Source: Hanleya hanleyi
Taxonomy: Eukaryota; Mollusca; Polyplacophora; Lepidopleurida; Hanleyidae
DNA length: 64,000 bases
NCBI GenBank assembly: GCA_036873755.1
Contig: JAVTVY010017391.1
Coordinates: 1 to 64,000 of the forward strand
Direction of reading: 5' to 3'
The notes below the pieces were generated by a model that saw only the letters and a list, made by a program, of their open reading frames with translations, was not told where the DNA came from and searched no databases. Of the stretch, positions 12,001 through 21,115 are shown piece by piece; position 1 is the first letter of the stretch; every line of letters begins with the position of its first letter. The translations under genes and the position numbers were made by a program.

Positions 12001-15000
12001 ACAGTTGGGTGAATCTTTCGTAACAACGCCCGACGTCATAGACTATGACGTTTAGGGCGCAATCGTAATCAGGTTGTGACTTCATGCACCAGAGGTCACG
12101 ACTCCAATACGCTTTCCCCCACAGGTGTGCTATTCGTCTCCTAAAACCCACTTTGACGACATTATTCGAGAAAAAAATACTAATTTGTTGTTTAGAACAC
12201 TACTGGGTATGTTTTAATGCAAAGTAGTTTAGAGTCATTTGGTATAACCTTTAAGTAAACTAAAACATACATTCCAAAGGATTTCTCTTGAAACCACTAT
12301 ACGGTCGTGATGCAAATTTGAGATGTTAATCTCATAAATTTGAAGACTACATCTTTAATGATCAGTGGGTGGATATATGCTATGAACAATGGGCGTATTA
12401 ATGACCGGGGCACTAAATAATCACCCTGCGGTGCTTGTGTAGCGAGAAATTTATTTCATTCTGCCTAATGATGTGGTAAAATTTTTTTTTTTTTTAGTTC
12501 ATCAAAGGTGGAGAGGAGCTGTGTTCAGAATTGCATGAGATGGGTTATTGGGCAGATTTTATTGATCCCTCATCTGGTGAACTTGTAAGTCATCTTACAT
12601 AATGTACTACATTCACAGCATACAATCGATAGTGTCCATCTAAGAGGTGCTCTTGGAGGTATAGAACTAGGGCTATCTCAGAGTGAAAATGGAGGGTCCC
12701 GCTGATAAATTCGTTTCGTTTTCTGTGACATACAGATCTTAATTATCCTTTCTTGTTTCCATCGCTCAGAACAACCCAATAACCATGAAACACATCAAGA
12801 CGCTGATCCAATGCGTGTGAATGCTACAACCAGAACAGGTGTTGAAAAAAGATGCTACACTGTCGTACACTGATTTCTGATATCATGTATATCCGTTTAA
12901 TTGTAATTTGCTTTATGTTTATCCCTCTAGGTGCAATTTAGATATGCCAGGTAGTCTAATTGGCTAAAATGAAAACAGTTCTCCACTTCCTTTTTATCGA
13001 ACTTTCACCTAAAACGTGCCCGTGTACAGGTTGTGAGAAGTAGTAACTTGCACACTTTATTTGCTTGAATGACGAAACTATGGTTTATGAGTATGATTCT
13101 TGTGTGAATATAACCACCAACATCCCAAATGTTCCGTGAAAAAACCCCAGTTTATTATAAAACAATAGTTTGAGACTTTATCCAGGAACCACAAAATATG
13201 GTCCGCAGCCCTCGCATTTGGCGTCGACATTCAGCATTGTCGACACAAAAAGCTGAAGCAAATGGAGTTTGCCTCGGCCATTTTTAACATGGGGCTGAAT
13301 GGGAGATAATGTAATTTTACAGCATTTTCTGCCGAGGCAGATTTCTGAATTGCGAGGGCTGGGTCAGGTAAACAGATGACTCTGAGTGGAGCCTTTTATA
13401 CCTCCAAGAGCGAGTGAGTACCCCTAGAGGTGCACTATCGATTGTATGCCATGTCAATTGAAGTGGGCCTAACCCTTTGGGGGAAAAATGTTCGCTGTAA
13501 ATGAAAAAATGTCTGAAGGATTACAGTATTCCAAATAATGTTTCAATCACAGGAAGTGAAATTTTCCACCATCAAATCTGGGGGTGATCAAACTTATTAG
13601 TACAGGAAGTTGACAAAACGGTTCAAGATCGAGCGTATAAATAAAATTATAATCCTAATATTTCTTCATTATTTTGATGATTTTAGAGGGTGATCAAATT
13701 TATTAGAACCGCTGATAGAATTTTGGCTAAAACAAATAAATGGTGTGTTTCCTGTAACAGCCCAGAAAAAAAATCCAGGTTGGTAGGTAGGTAGGGAAGA
13801 TACTTCTTTTTTGTCACATTTTTTTTTACCTGGTATTAACTGAATATTTCTGCCGAATGATCCAAACCAAGTGATAAGCAGAAAATAAAAATGAACAATC
13901 AAATATTTTACTTGATGGACACTTTGACTTTAAAACTAGTGTTTTTACCTCCGTCGATCAGACGGAGGTCTAGGAGCGCAACGTGAAATCTCCCGCCAAA
14001 TAATTGTCATATGGGGAACCCACGACTCGTGTGATTTCCAATAGGGATTGCAATGGTTCCCGACGAAATTTTGAAAAGTTTCTGGACACAAATGAATGCT
14101 TACGTCACAAAAGGTGTGTATCCTTTGCAGCGCTTCCACCGGGTCTCTTTATTCGAGGGTACTAACTTCGCGCGTGTACTTACAGCTTCGCGCTGGTACA
14201 GATGACCGGTATGCGAGGTAAAGACAAACTTGCGCTTTCATAAAAAGTAAATTTTCACGAAAGAAAAACTCGCATTCCAGATAGTATAATTGGAAACTTC
14301 CTCGAGAATCTCTGAATCGGCAAAAAGATAAAGGACGAGTGTCATTCACCAGGATGCGAGTCGGAAGTGAGAAGTCAAATTCAAAGTCAGAGGTCAAAAA
14401 CGTAAAACTCCGAAGAACTCTCTCGGCTTTTTCTTTTCTTTTTTTTTTAGTTGGGGGGTGAGGGTTGGGGAGATAGCGACTGAAAAAATATATCTTCCCA
14501 TGCTTCAATCGTTATCTGTGAATCCGATCAACAACCTAGCCGGATAATCTGTCAAAAATTATCCGTCGTCTGGGTAAGGTTGAAGGGTCATCGGAAGCTC
14601 GAACTGTGATACAGGCAAAAACTGTTGTTGTTGTAGTCTGGAAAAATAACTCTGCCTCACGAGGCGCTCTCTCGGCTTTTTCTTTTCCTTTTGTTTGAAG
14701 ATGGGGGGGGGGGGGAGATAGCGACTGGAAATATATATCTTCCCATGATACTTCAATCGTGCGCTCATGAATTCCACGGAAAAGCGGACATTGCTAAACA
14801 GCCCTTTTTCGCATAAAATTCACTCCACATTCTGTCGTAGACCCTATATTAGCATGCTGTTTGTTCTATTCGCTTCCTATGATCCCCGGGAACAAGCCAA
14901 TAATAGAGAAGATGTGTTTTAATAGAGAAATATTTTTCCCGCAATTTTTTAACATGAAGAACTCGGGAAATTCTAAATTGTCAAAGAAGAAAAATTGCAC

Positions 15001-18000
15001 TTTACTGACATCTGCAGAAAAGATATGCATGTGGCGGGAGCTGTATACCTTAGTAAAAATAAGAGGTCAGAGTTTTAATTTTCTAAGTTGAAGACATAAA
15101 TTCACTCTAGGAATATTTTTTTGAAGAAAATGTGTAATTAATAAAGCACTTTTACCGATAAGATTTAAAAAGCGCACTCGTGATTCCATCACGATTTTTT
15201 GTCGATTCCGTCACGGACTAGATTTAACCGGCCCTGGGATGATCCAGTCGCGTTTTTCTCACGATGAAAAAAATCTTATCATCCTTGGGTACTGTATGTT
15301 AGTAAGAGATGTCATATAAGAATAGTCAGATTGAAACAGAGCAGCAAAAAAATAGACAAGCAACACTAGTCAAGAGTCATGTCCGTTCAGGTGATTCCGT
15401 CACGAACATTTCGAAGCATGATTTACTGAAAATGCTGGATCATCTGTAGATTTTTCATGGATCCGTAAACAGATGTCATATAGAATAGCAAACTAAACTT
15501 GAAACTACATGGGTATGACCACGGAACTTCCGAGTACATGACTTTGAATAAAGAAAAGTCTTCCCAACGGTGATTCCGTCACGGTGGAATTCATGATCTG
15601 TGAATCCGATCAACAACCTAGCCGGACAATCTGTCAAAAATTATCCGTCGTCTGGGTAAGGTTGAAGGGTAATCGGAAGCTCGGACTGTGATACAGGCAA
15701 AAACTGTTGTTGTTGTAGTCTAGAAAAATAACTGGCATGCACTCTATGGAGAAGGGCCTCGTGAGGCACAAAGTGCAATTTTTTGTTGTTGTTTATCTGC
15801 AAATCCGCTCAACTCGATGGGTATCTTTCACTTGTTCTCACAGTTGCCTGGCCTGTGTGATATTGGGTGGTCGAAGTCTACGTATAGTTTTTTTCAATAA
15901 ATTATGGAAATTAATATAAACATATATACAGATATTTTTTTAAATAGATTTTTTTATAAGTGTATTTCTCTTTCATCTTTGGCTCAATTAAAGTCATTCT
16001 CTAAAATGTGAAGCCGAGTTAATACAGTTTTTAATTATCTACCAAACCCTGTCCTCTATGACATAGAATAAAAGAGAAGTTGGGAATAGAACCGCTCAAC
16101 ACAGTCATTTCTAAACATCAAGTTGTACATAAGTATTTTTACTTACTCTGTACAAGCTGAGGGCATTTTTGTGGCTTTTGAAAATTTTGAGATTTTTGCG
16201 AGTCTGTCCATATTTAACTAAGCGACGTCCAAGCGAGCTAATGTACGCGCGTTATATTCATATCAAGTATGGTGCGGCTTGTGTTCAATGAGGCTTGGAA
16301 TGTTTATACAATTAATTTTCTTCTCACTGTTGCACAATAAATATTTGCTGCGTGGAATCCAGTCATTTGTTCCATAGGGGCAATATTCTCATCAGCCATC
16401 ACCATTCAATGTGAATGTGATACATGTACAAGTCCATGGTCATTGATACAGTAAGGTGAAGGCGAAGGTGACCTGTAACACCAGTATACAAAATTATACC
16501 GAGCGCATTGAATCCTCATCATATGATGTTGAGACAGATCAGAACGAAGTGTCGGTAAAATCAGGTGTGTTTTGAAGAGCATTCTCTCATCAATGATGAT
16601 GCTATACTGTACACATACAAAATATGAAGTGTTGCTGTGTTGGGCCTATAGCACAAAATCACAAGCAAGTTGGTACAACTAGGCACACAGGGTCTCATTT
16701 CTGTCGCTAACGTGTTGATTTGGGTGAGGGGATCCTCTCATGGGGAGGTGTGGGTGGGATGGGGCCTAATGTCTCAAGCACTTTTCCAGGTTTTCCATCA
16801 ATATACTCTATTCCATACCCCAATATTTCAAGCACGTCAAATCAAACAAAAATTATTTGCTGGGAATGTGACTTTCACATCCCTGTCTGGACATGCTAGT
16901 GAGGAACCCTCAATCCCAGATTAATTACCATTGATGAAGCTAACGTCCAACAAATGCAAAATTGAGCTTGGCATCCGGCCGTATGTTATTCAGTGATGTA
17001 TTATGCTACGGACCCTGTTGCCTCGACGGAGGTCTTTGCGCTCATCCAGCGCTTGTTATAATGAGGTAGGTCAATATATTTGTTTTGTTTTTTGTTTTTT
17101 GTTTTTAAATGCAGTAAAAGTTTTTGAGGTAGGCACATTTTTACCCCCCGGCCAAATTTGGCCTAGGGGTATTGTCGTCATCATGTACGGCTGTCCGTAC
17201 GTACGTCCGTACGTCTGTACGTCCGTACGTCCATCCGTCCGTTACCGCGATATCTAAAGAACCGTTTCATGCATGGCAACCAAACTTGTTACATCTATTT
17301 ATCTTCACGTAAATCAGAAGCCTATCGAAAATGAGTCATCTCGGACAATATTTTGCAGAGTTATGCCCCTTTTTACAAATAAAAATCCATTTATGATTTG
17401 TTATTGTGATAATTTCAGAACTGTTCCATATACAACATCCTAACGTGATACAGTTGTTTCTCTTGACCTAAACTAGATGCCTATCGAAAATGAGTCGTGT
17501 CAGAAAGTATTTTGCAGAGTTATGCCCCTTGTCTAATAAAATCCGTTACCGCGATATCTACAGAACCATTTCATGCATGGCAACCAAACTTGTTACATCT
17601 ATTTATCTTCACGTAAATCAGAAGCCTATCGAAAAGGAGTCATCTCGGACAATATTTTGCAGAGTTATGCCCCTTTTTACAAATAAAAATCCATTTATGA
17701 TTTATTGTGATAATTTCAGAACCGTTCCATATACAACATCATAACGTGATACAATTGTTTCTCTTGACCTGAACTAGATGCCTATCGAAAATGAGTCGTG
17801 TCAGAAAGTATTTTGCAGAGTTATGCCCCTTGTCTAATAAAATCCACTAATTCCTATGTTAAGTTTGCATATAATTTCTATATCATGTTTGTATACTATC
17901 ACATTTATTTATTGATTGATGATGATTTATGATTTATTCTCTTACACAATGCGAAGAATGCCTGCAAATCTGTTTTGAAAATGACACTAGATGCCTATCA

Positions 18001-19449
18001 AAAATGAGTCGTGTCAGAAAGTATGCCCCTTGTCTAACAAAATCCACTAATTCCTATGTTAAGTTTGCATATTATTTCTATATCATGTTAGTATACTATC
18101 ATATTTATTTATTGATTGGATGACTGATTTATTGATTTATTTTCTTAGACAATGCAAAGAATGCTTGCAAATCTCTTTTGAAAATGACATACGTGTCCCA
18201 TTTAGTATACATGTACTGTATTTATCTAGCCATGTGTACTGTTGTTTTGGTGAGACATCGATACAGCTCTTTCAATTTATTCCAGAAACAAATTAATTTA
18301 AGGGGAGGAAAACTTTTCTTTTTTTCAAAGAAAGTACACTTACAATACCAGGGGTAAATATTTCTTCCCACAAGCCAATCAATTGGTAGAGACACCCTTA
18401 CATTATAATAGCTGGGGTTCAGAGCCAAGGGGTTTCGATAGCGCAGCTTCATGTTTTCAGGTAGGTGGGGTAACTGGAAACACACAATTTCTTTTTGTTT
18501 AGGCCTTATTAGATGGATTATCATAGGCCTGACTATGACCTACTACTATCAGTGGTTTCCTTCAAATTGTCTTGCACTCTTTGCAAATGCACAACACATA
18601 CATGTTGATAAGATACTTCCAAATGATTCAATCAATCCACTTCAATTGGGCAAATAGCTCTCTGATTATTTGAGGTATAGGTATAAGTTTACGGTCACAT
18701 CACTCTAGAACTGGTCTTTCTGATTCACTGATAACCTTTCCAAAATAAAATAAAATAACCTCAAAAATCTCTCCTCTGAATTTTTTTTTTTTTTCTTGCG
18801 ATATATTAAGAACTAATGGAAGGATTTTATTGAAAGTTTGGAATAAGATTAGTATAATTTATTTCATCTACTGTGTGAAGTTTCGATGTTGTACAATAAA
18901 TTGTCTCCGAGATTGTCTGGGATATATTATCCGAGACAGGTTTTAGGTCACCATGCCTCGAAACTAAATGAGCTTGTCTGACTATATTTTTGAGTAATGA
19001 TTCAAAACTTTTCGAAACTTCAAAAATTCGTTGACGATGTTATTCTGAAAAACTTGTGTATTTTAAAGTGAAAAGGTCAAGTTCCAAGCAAACTTGAACT
19101 AACATGTCCGAATTGTCGCCACAACTAGTGTTGTGCATGTGATTCTAAAGGGGGAATCATTCTAAAGGGAGTAATTGTGAGCTTTCGCTCTTGTTTTTTC
19201 TTGGCCTGACAAATACATGTAGCTCCCACTAATATCATGTTTTTATTTCTGTTGCAGTATTATGGAGAGTACGAATTTTTCCAGATGGATGAACGCTACA
19301 GGAAGCTGGGATTCAAAATCAATGATCTGGGATCCTGTAAAGTCATATCTCATCATCTCTGGGGATCAAATGTTTTTACAGGGTTAATATTAACAGACTG
19401 TCCTATCACAGAACCTGTGCTGCAGGATCTTACGAACTCTGAGTACTGA
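2892..19449 (+). CDS. MMADHC: MMADHC (CblD) gene, five recognised exons, 5' incomplete
   Basis: MMADHC takes cobalamin from MMACHC (CblC) and directs it to methionine synthase in the cytosol or to methylmalonyl-CoA mutase in mitochondria. Its C-terminal domain has a nitroreductase-like fold without flavin activity. Five exons, 2892-3088, 6958-7027, 9018-9160, 12498-12584 and 19258-19449, join with matching phases (0, 1, 0, 0) to about 228 codons plus TGA. Family landmarks occur in the right order: a VWPD---GP start, a CP--L-K-DF--LFP block, [26 protein letters not shown], then ERYR-LGF--DLG-CKVI and LWGS near the C-terminus. The human protein is 296 residues, and about 55 N-terminal residues including the mitochondrial leader are missing here. 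Introns carry many MITEs and minisatellites. Confidence 0.95.
3133..3636. mobile_element. MITE, TTAAAGG family, copy 1 (MMADHC intron)
   Basis: Inverted ends of about 24 bp: left TTAAAGGTGAACTGCAAAGC, right a diverged complement ending GTTTACCTTTAA. No coding capacity. Copies at 7218, 11733 and 41145 share the TTAAAG...CTTTAA termini and a length near 500 bp. The outermost TTAA could be the target duplication, as in piggyBac-type insertion, but I cannot prove the superfamily. Confidence 0.65.
3637..5395. other. MMADHC intron sequence, no gene seen
   Basis: AT-rich intronic DNA. It contains a short (TA)n run near 4818-4830 and an imperfect hairpin at about 4371-4413 (AATTGCTGAGGTGAAAT paired with ATTTACCTCGGCAATT). 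No exon, RNA gene or recognisable element was found. Confidence 0.5.
5396..6022 (+). repeat. minisatellite, ~40-bp unit, about 15 copies
   Basis: Tandem units of GAAGAATAAGAAAGGAAATT followed by TAGGACTGGGGTTTTTGTT(A/T). Most copies are near-identical. Some are shortened (around 5740-5760 and 5895-5910, lacking the TTTTTGTT part) and one carries an insertion (GTACCG near 5630). It lies in the intron between MMADHC exons A and B, with purines strongly biased to one strand. Confidence 0.9.
6281..6521 (+). mobile_element. tRNA-derived SINE, copy 1
   Basis: A pol III A-box-like GGCCGAGTGGTCTAAGG lies near 6291 and a B-box GGGTTCGAGCCC near 6352, giving a tRNA-Leu/Ser-like head. A central block with GGTGGTTCTCTCCGGGCAC and CCGGCTTCCTCCACCAA follows, then a TTCCC-rich 3' tail. 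A second copy lies at 52050-52284 on the same strand. The central block looks like the shared domain of a widespread animal SINE superfamily (MetaSINE-type); that assignment is from memory. Confidence 0.85.
6522..6957. other. intron sequence before MMADHC exon B
   Basis: Nothing recognised except a purine-rich GGGAAGGAGGGGAGGGAAGG tract near 6800. Confidence 0.4.
6958..7027 (+). CDS. MMADHC: MMADHC exon B
   Basis: The acceptor CATCATTTCAG precedes 6958 and the donor GTAACA follows 7027. It encodes [20 protein letters not shown] plus LQK in phase 0 and ends in phase 1. The CP-L-K motif matches the CPELLRK segment of the human protein, which is followed there by the DFESLFPE block. The next exon begins with the matching DFQELFPD. 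Confidence 0.88.
7218..7720. mobile_element. MITE, TTAAAG family, copy 2
   Basis: Terminal inverted repeats: TTAAAGAGGTAAAAGCGT on the left, and CGCTACTACCTCTTTAA on the right. The interior has several TGACGTCA words (near 7413, 7510 and 7538). It is non-coding and sits in the MMADHC intron between exons B and C. Confidence 0.6.
7835..8963 (+). repeat. exon-derived minisatellite, ~57-60-bp unit, about 19 copies
   Basis: Units read CTGTTTGTGTGATCAG, then ACTTCCAGGACTTGTTCCCA, then GGCCGAGATCATTTCTAATA. The middle part matches the 3' splice site and start of MMADHC exon C immediately downstream, at 9012-9050: TTATCAG, ATTTCCAGGAGTTGTTCCCA, GACCGAGATCTGATG. The array therefore seems to be amplified from the exon's own intron-exon junction. 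Each unit keeps a CTAAT branch-point-like word, a T-rich stretch and a GATCAG acceptor-like end. Confidence 0.88.
9018..9160 (+). CDS. MMADHC: MMADHC exon C (with a possible 54-bp in-frame extension)
   Basis: Starting after TTGTATTATCAG at 9017, the exon completes a GAT codon with exon B and reads [16 protein letters not shown], then [16 protein letters not shown] and [12 protein letters not shown]. The donor GTAAAT follows 9160 in phase 0. The family reads DFESLFPE here, which supports this start. An earlier acceptor, CTGTTTGTAG ending at 8963, is also in phase and would add 18 residues. Those residues repeat the exon's own start: a 32-bp stretch from CCCAGACCGAGATCTG onward is present twice. 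Confidence 0.9.
9582..10440 (+). repeat. hairpin-led tandem array, ~156-bp unit, about 5 copies
   Basis: The array opens with a hairpin at 9582-9607 (AGCCCACCATC, loop, GATGGTGAGCT) and a GTCCGTGGTCCTTCGTC tract. It then repeats a unit containing TTATCGCGATTTCTCAGGAA, TGGATCTTTC, AAATTCGGTACAC, TTCCCCTTGGGG and GCGGCCATCTTGGATTTCCC. One copy near 10290-10320 is internally deleted. Long frames read through the units, but they follow the repeat and no protein is recognisable. Confidence 0.85.
10441..11289. other. MMADHC intron sequence, nothing recognised
   Basis: Short frames exist on both strands but show no domain, splice support or codon pattern. A small CGTCTGCCGACGGGTCGGC inverted motif lies near 10485. 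Confidence 0.4.
11290..11607 (+). pseudogene. possible relic of a helix-turn-helix transposase
   Basis: After an ATG at 11300 (MGRPSVNDR, then stop) a second frame from about 11332 encodes a basic peptide. It has a [14 protein letters not shown] segment, then KRRKSARRK and a leucine-rich stretch [13 protein letters not shown], and ends at TGA 11605. The order (X-IYRWLK, basic linker, helix) resembles the DNA-binding head of Tc1/mariner-type transposases. No catalytic domain follows, so this is a weak call. Confidence 0.25.
11733..12254. mobile_element. MITE, TTAAAGG family, copy 3
   Basis: Outer arms TTAAAGGTTATACAAAATGG and GGTATAACCTTTAA. An inner arm pair carries TCACAACCTGATTACGAT near 11925 and ATCGTAATCAGGTTGTGA near 12062. 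The element contains TGACGT/TGACAT words and no reading frame. It occupies the intron upstream of MMADHC exon D. Confidence 0.65.
12498..12584 (+). CDS. MMADHC: MMADHC exon D
   Basis: A poly-T tract ending TTTTTAG precedes 12498 and the donor GTAAGT follows 12584. The 29 codons are phase 0 at both ends and include a [12 protein letters not shown] helix followed by [15 protein letters not shown]. The [11 protein letters not shown] block is a signature of MMADHC. Confidence 0.95.
12618..13449. mobile_element. palindromic MITE, about 830 bp
   Basis: Terminal arms: GCATACAATCGATAGTG on the left and CACTATCGATTGTATGC on the right. Further inside, GAGGTGCTCTTGGAGGTATA faces TATACCTCCAAGAGCGAGT, and GCAGCCCTCGCA near 13206 faces TTGCGAGGGCTGG near 13356. 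It starts about 33 bp after the exon D donor and is non-coding. Confidence 0.7.
13450..17142. repeat. long last intron of MMADHC with nested duplications
   Basis: A perfect 9-bp-stem hairpin lies at 13949-13971 (ACCTCCGTC, loop GATCA, GACGGAGGT). A block of about 145 bp at 14510-14655 is repeated directly at 15596-15730 (it starts CTGTGAATCCGATCAACAAC). A second internal duplication, about 14410-14515 against 14665-14765, shares CTCGGCTTTTTCTTTTC and GGGGAGATAGCGACTG. The word GTGATTCC(G/A)TCACG recurs near 15180, 15210, 15392 and 15572. No exon was found, and 15910-16990 showed nothing recognisable. Confidence 0.6.
17143..18190 (+). repeat. hairpin-led tandem array, ~305-bp unit
   Basis: It opens with a hairpin at 17143-17170 (ACCCCCCGGCCAAATTTGGC continuing to CTAGGGGT), then a run of GTCCGTACGTCC-type words. 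The first unit at about 17238 is repeated at about 17545. Each unit contains CCGTTACCGCGATATCTA, ATGCATGGCAACCAAACTTG, GCCTATCGAAAATGAGTC and TTTTGCAGAGTTATGCCCCT. A shorter block with CCACTAATTCCTATGTTAAG occurs at 17845 and 18045. Confidence 0.85.
18191..19257. other. intron sequence before the last MMADHC exon, repeat-derived
   Basis: Near 18410-18460 is a block (GGTTCAGAGCCAAGGGGTTT, GCGCAGCTTC) that recurs at about 42870-42920. From 18783 a poly-T is followed by GCGATATATTAAGAACTAAT-type sequence like the tandem families, ending near 19190 with a small GAGCTTTCGCTCTTGTT hairpin terminus. No exon is recognised. Confidence 0.5.
19258..19449 (+). CDS. MMADHC: MMADHC terminal exon E
   Basis: The acceptor TTTCTGTTGCAG precedes 19258. 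The exon encodes 63 residues and [22 protein letters not shown], then [18 protein letters not shown] and a hydrophobic end. The human protein has two adjacent cysteines (261 and 262) in the DLG-CC-K motif. Here the first position is serine and the second cysteine is kept. The length and C-terminal end match the family. Confidence 0.95.
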   Translation, partial: YYGEYEFFQMDERYRKLGFKINDLGSCKVISHHLWGSNVFTGLILTDCPITEPVLQDLTNSEY

Positions 19450-19620
19450 ATGATCCCATACCCTCCTTGTCTGATTCCTATCCGTATTCACTCCAATATA
19501 AAGTTCAAGATAGAAACCTGAAATTATCAGTTTGCTCTCCATGCCATTACTGAATGTTAAACTTTCAGCCAAATAAATTGTTTCAGTGTCGGGGGACTTC
19601 AACCACTCTGGTTTTCATTC
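19450..19620 (+). promoter_or_regulatory. MMADHC: MMADHC 3' UTR with candidate poly(A) signal inside a repeat
   Basis: The first AATAAA after the stop is at about 19573 (GCCAAATAAATTG). It lies in a segment (CTCCATGCCATTACT... TCAGTGTCGGGGGACTTCAA... GGTTTTCATT) that is a diverged copy of the 3' end of the repeat at 20342-20855. The transcript end may therefore be supplied by a repeat. Confidence 0.5.
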
Positions 19621-20341
19621 TATTTGCTAACATGTCCGTTTACGTTGAAAAGCAGTATCTCGCCTAACATGAACTACGTATATCCCAAATATGGTGTCCC
19701 ATCTCGACCATGTCAACCCTGTGAGTGTAATTTAACATGTATTACAAGTTAAAAAATTGTTCATTGACTTAACACTCCAGCATATGGTTTCTGTTTCGTC
19801 AAAATTAATTAATGGAGGATAACTCAATAAGGATTCCTGTATAACGTGCTTGATGGACCGGACTTGTATGTAGTTCTTTTCTGCAGTACATCAGACTCGT
19901 ATGATAGATACCATAGTATCATGATACAGGAGGAAAGTGACTCAGAAAATATTAGCGTATATCAATATTTTGACAAATATTTATTCATGTCATCGTCAGG
20001 AATGGTAGTTTACAACAGGTTCCATGTGTATATATAAGATTTTCAGAACAATTCAGAGACACTCAACCAGTCGGACACACTAGTGCAGTGAGTAATGTTT
20101 ATCCAATGAAGTCAACCAAAATGAAACCAACCAGGAATGTGCTCACATGAACTAACCAATGAAAGGAATTGTGAAAAGAGTTCACCGGAAAGAGTTCTTT
20201 AGATGCTTTGAGACCACAGTTCAATTGTGGATTTTCTTGCCTGATAGCAAGGGCTTCTTTGAACAAATAAAGAAGCGCTGCCTATCAGGCGTGAAAATCC
20301 ACAACTGGCTAGTTCATGTGTCAGCACATTCCTGGTTAATT
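19621..20341. other. intergenic sequence, nothing recognised
   Basis: No gene found between MMADHC and the next tandem array. A pair of short complementary segments near 20225-20312 (CAATTGTGGATTTTCTTGCC, then TCAGGCGTGAAAATCCACAA) forms an imperfect stem around a GCTTCTTTGAACAAATAAAG core. Confidence 0.4.
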
Positions 20342-20855
20342 GTCCCCCGACGCCCGAAGGGTTAAAGGGGGACTATAGTATTGGGGTCCGTCCGTCCGGA
20401 TTCCTTTCCAGACAATAACTTCTGGAAAACGGAACGTATTTTTTTCAAATTTGGTATGTGGGTACCTCGCCTCAAGATCTCACTTGAGATTGTTTTCCAC
20501 GCCCATCCGCATATAGGTGGCGCCACCTGAGGGCCAAGTTAAAATTTTGTTTCCGGACAATAACTTTTGAAAAACTGAATGGATTCTTTTCAAATCTGGT
20601 ATGTGGGTATCTCGTCCCAAGATCTTGCTTGGGATTGTTTTTCACGCCGATCCACATCTAGCTGGCCAAGTTAAAATTTTGTTTCCGGACAATAACTTCT
20701 GAGAACCTGATCAGATTAGGACAAATTTGGTAATTGTGGGCACCTTGTCACTGGATCTCATTTGCGATTGCTCTCCATGCCGAGTACTAAACGTTGCGGT
20801 TCCAAGCCAAATCAATTGCTTCAACGTCGGGGGACTTAATCCCTCGGGTTTTCAT
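20342..20855 (+). repeat. hairpin-led tandem array, ~180-bp unit
   Basis: It opens with GTCCCCCGACGCCCGAAGGG, whose outer bases pair with GGGGGAC at 20367-20373, then GGTCCGTCCGTCCGG. Units contain GGACAATAACTTCTG(G/A)A, TTTTCAAATTTGGTATGTGG and, in the first unit, AGGTGGCGCCACCT. The end at about 20830-20855 has a GTCGGGGGACTTAATCCCTC hairpin. The GGTGGCGCCACC core links it to the arrays at 48890-50957 and 59404-61560. Confidence 0.8.
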
Positions 20856-21115
20856 TTCAGTTTGGTTGACTTCATTGGTTGAAACATTACTTACTGTACA
20901 GCATATCTGACTGGTTGGTTGTCTTTGTATACACTGATTTCATTATAGTATTAAGTCTGTATATACCATTTTTTTCCCCAAAATAGTGACATTGTTTGCA
21001 CCCCATGAATTTTAGCAGTGACACTGATGATTCAGAGTAATGAACCTTTAGTCATTAGAGGTTCCTACAGATGCATATAATATCATAATTTTGAATATGT
21101 TTAACAAGTTTATTG

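Noticed and set aside
14149..14777. Minus-strand frames of 119 and 72 codons with a shared motif
   Set aside because: The shared peptide comes from a local DNA duplication (CGGCTTTTTCTTTTC and GATAGCGACTG), not from a protein family.
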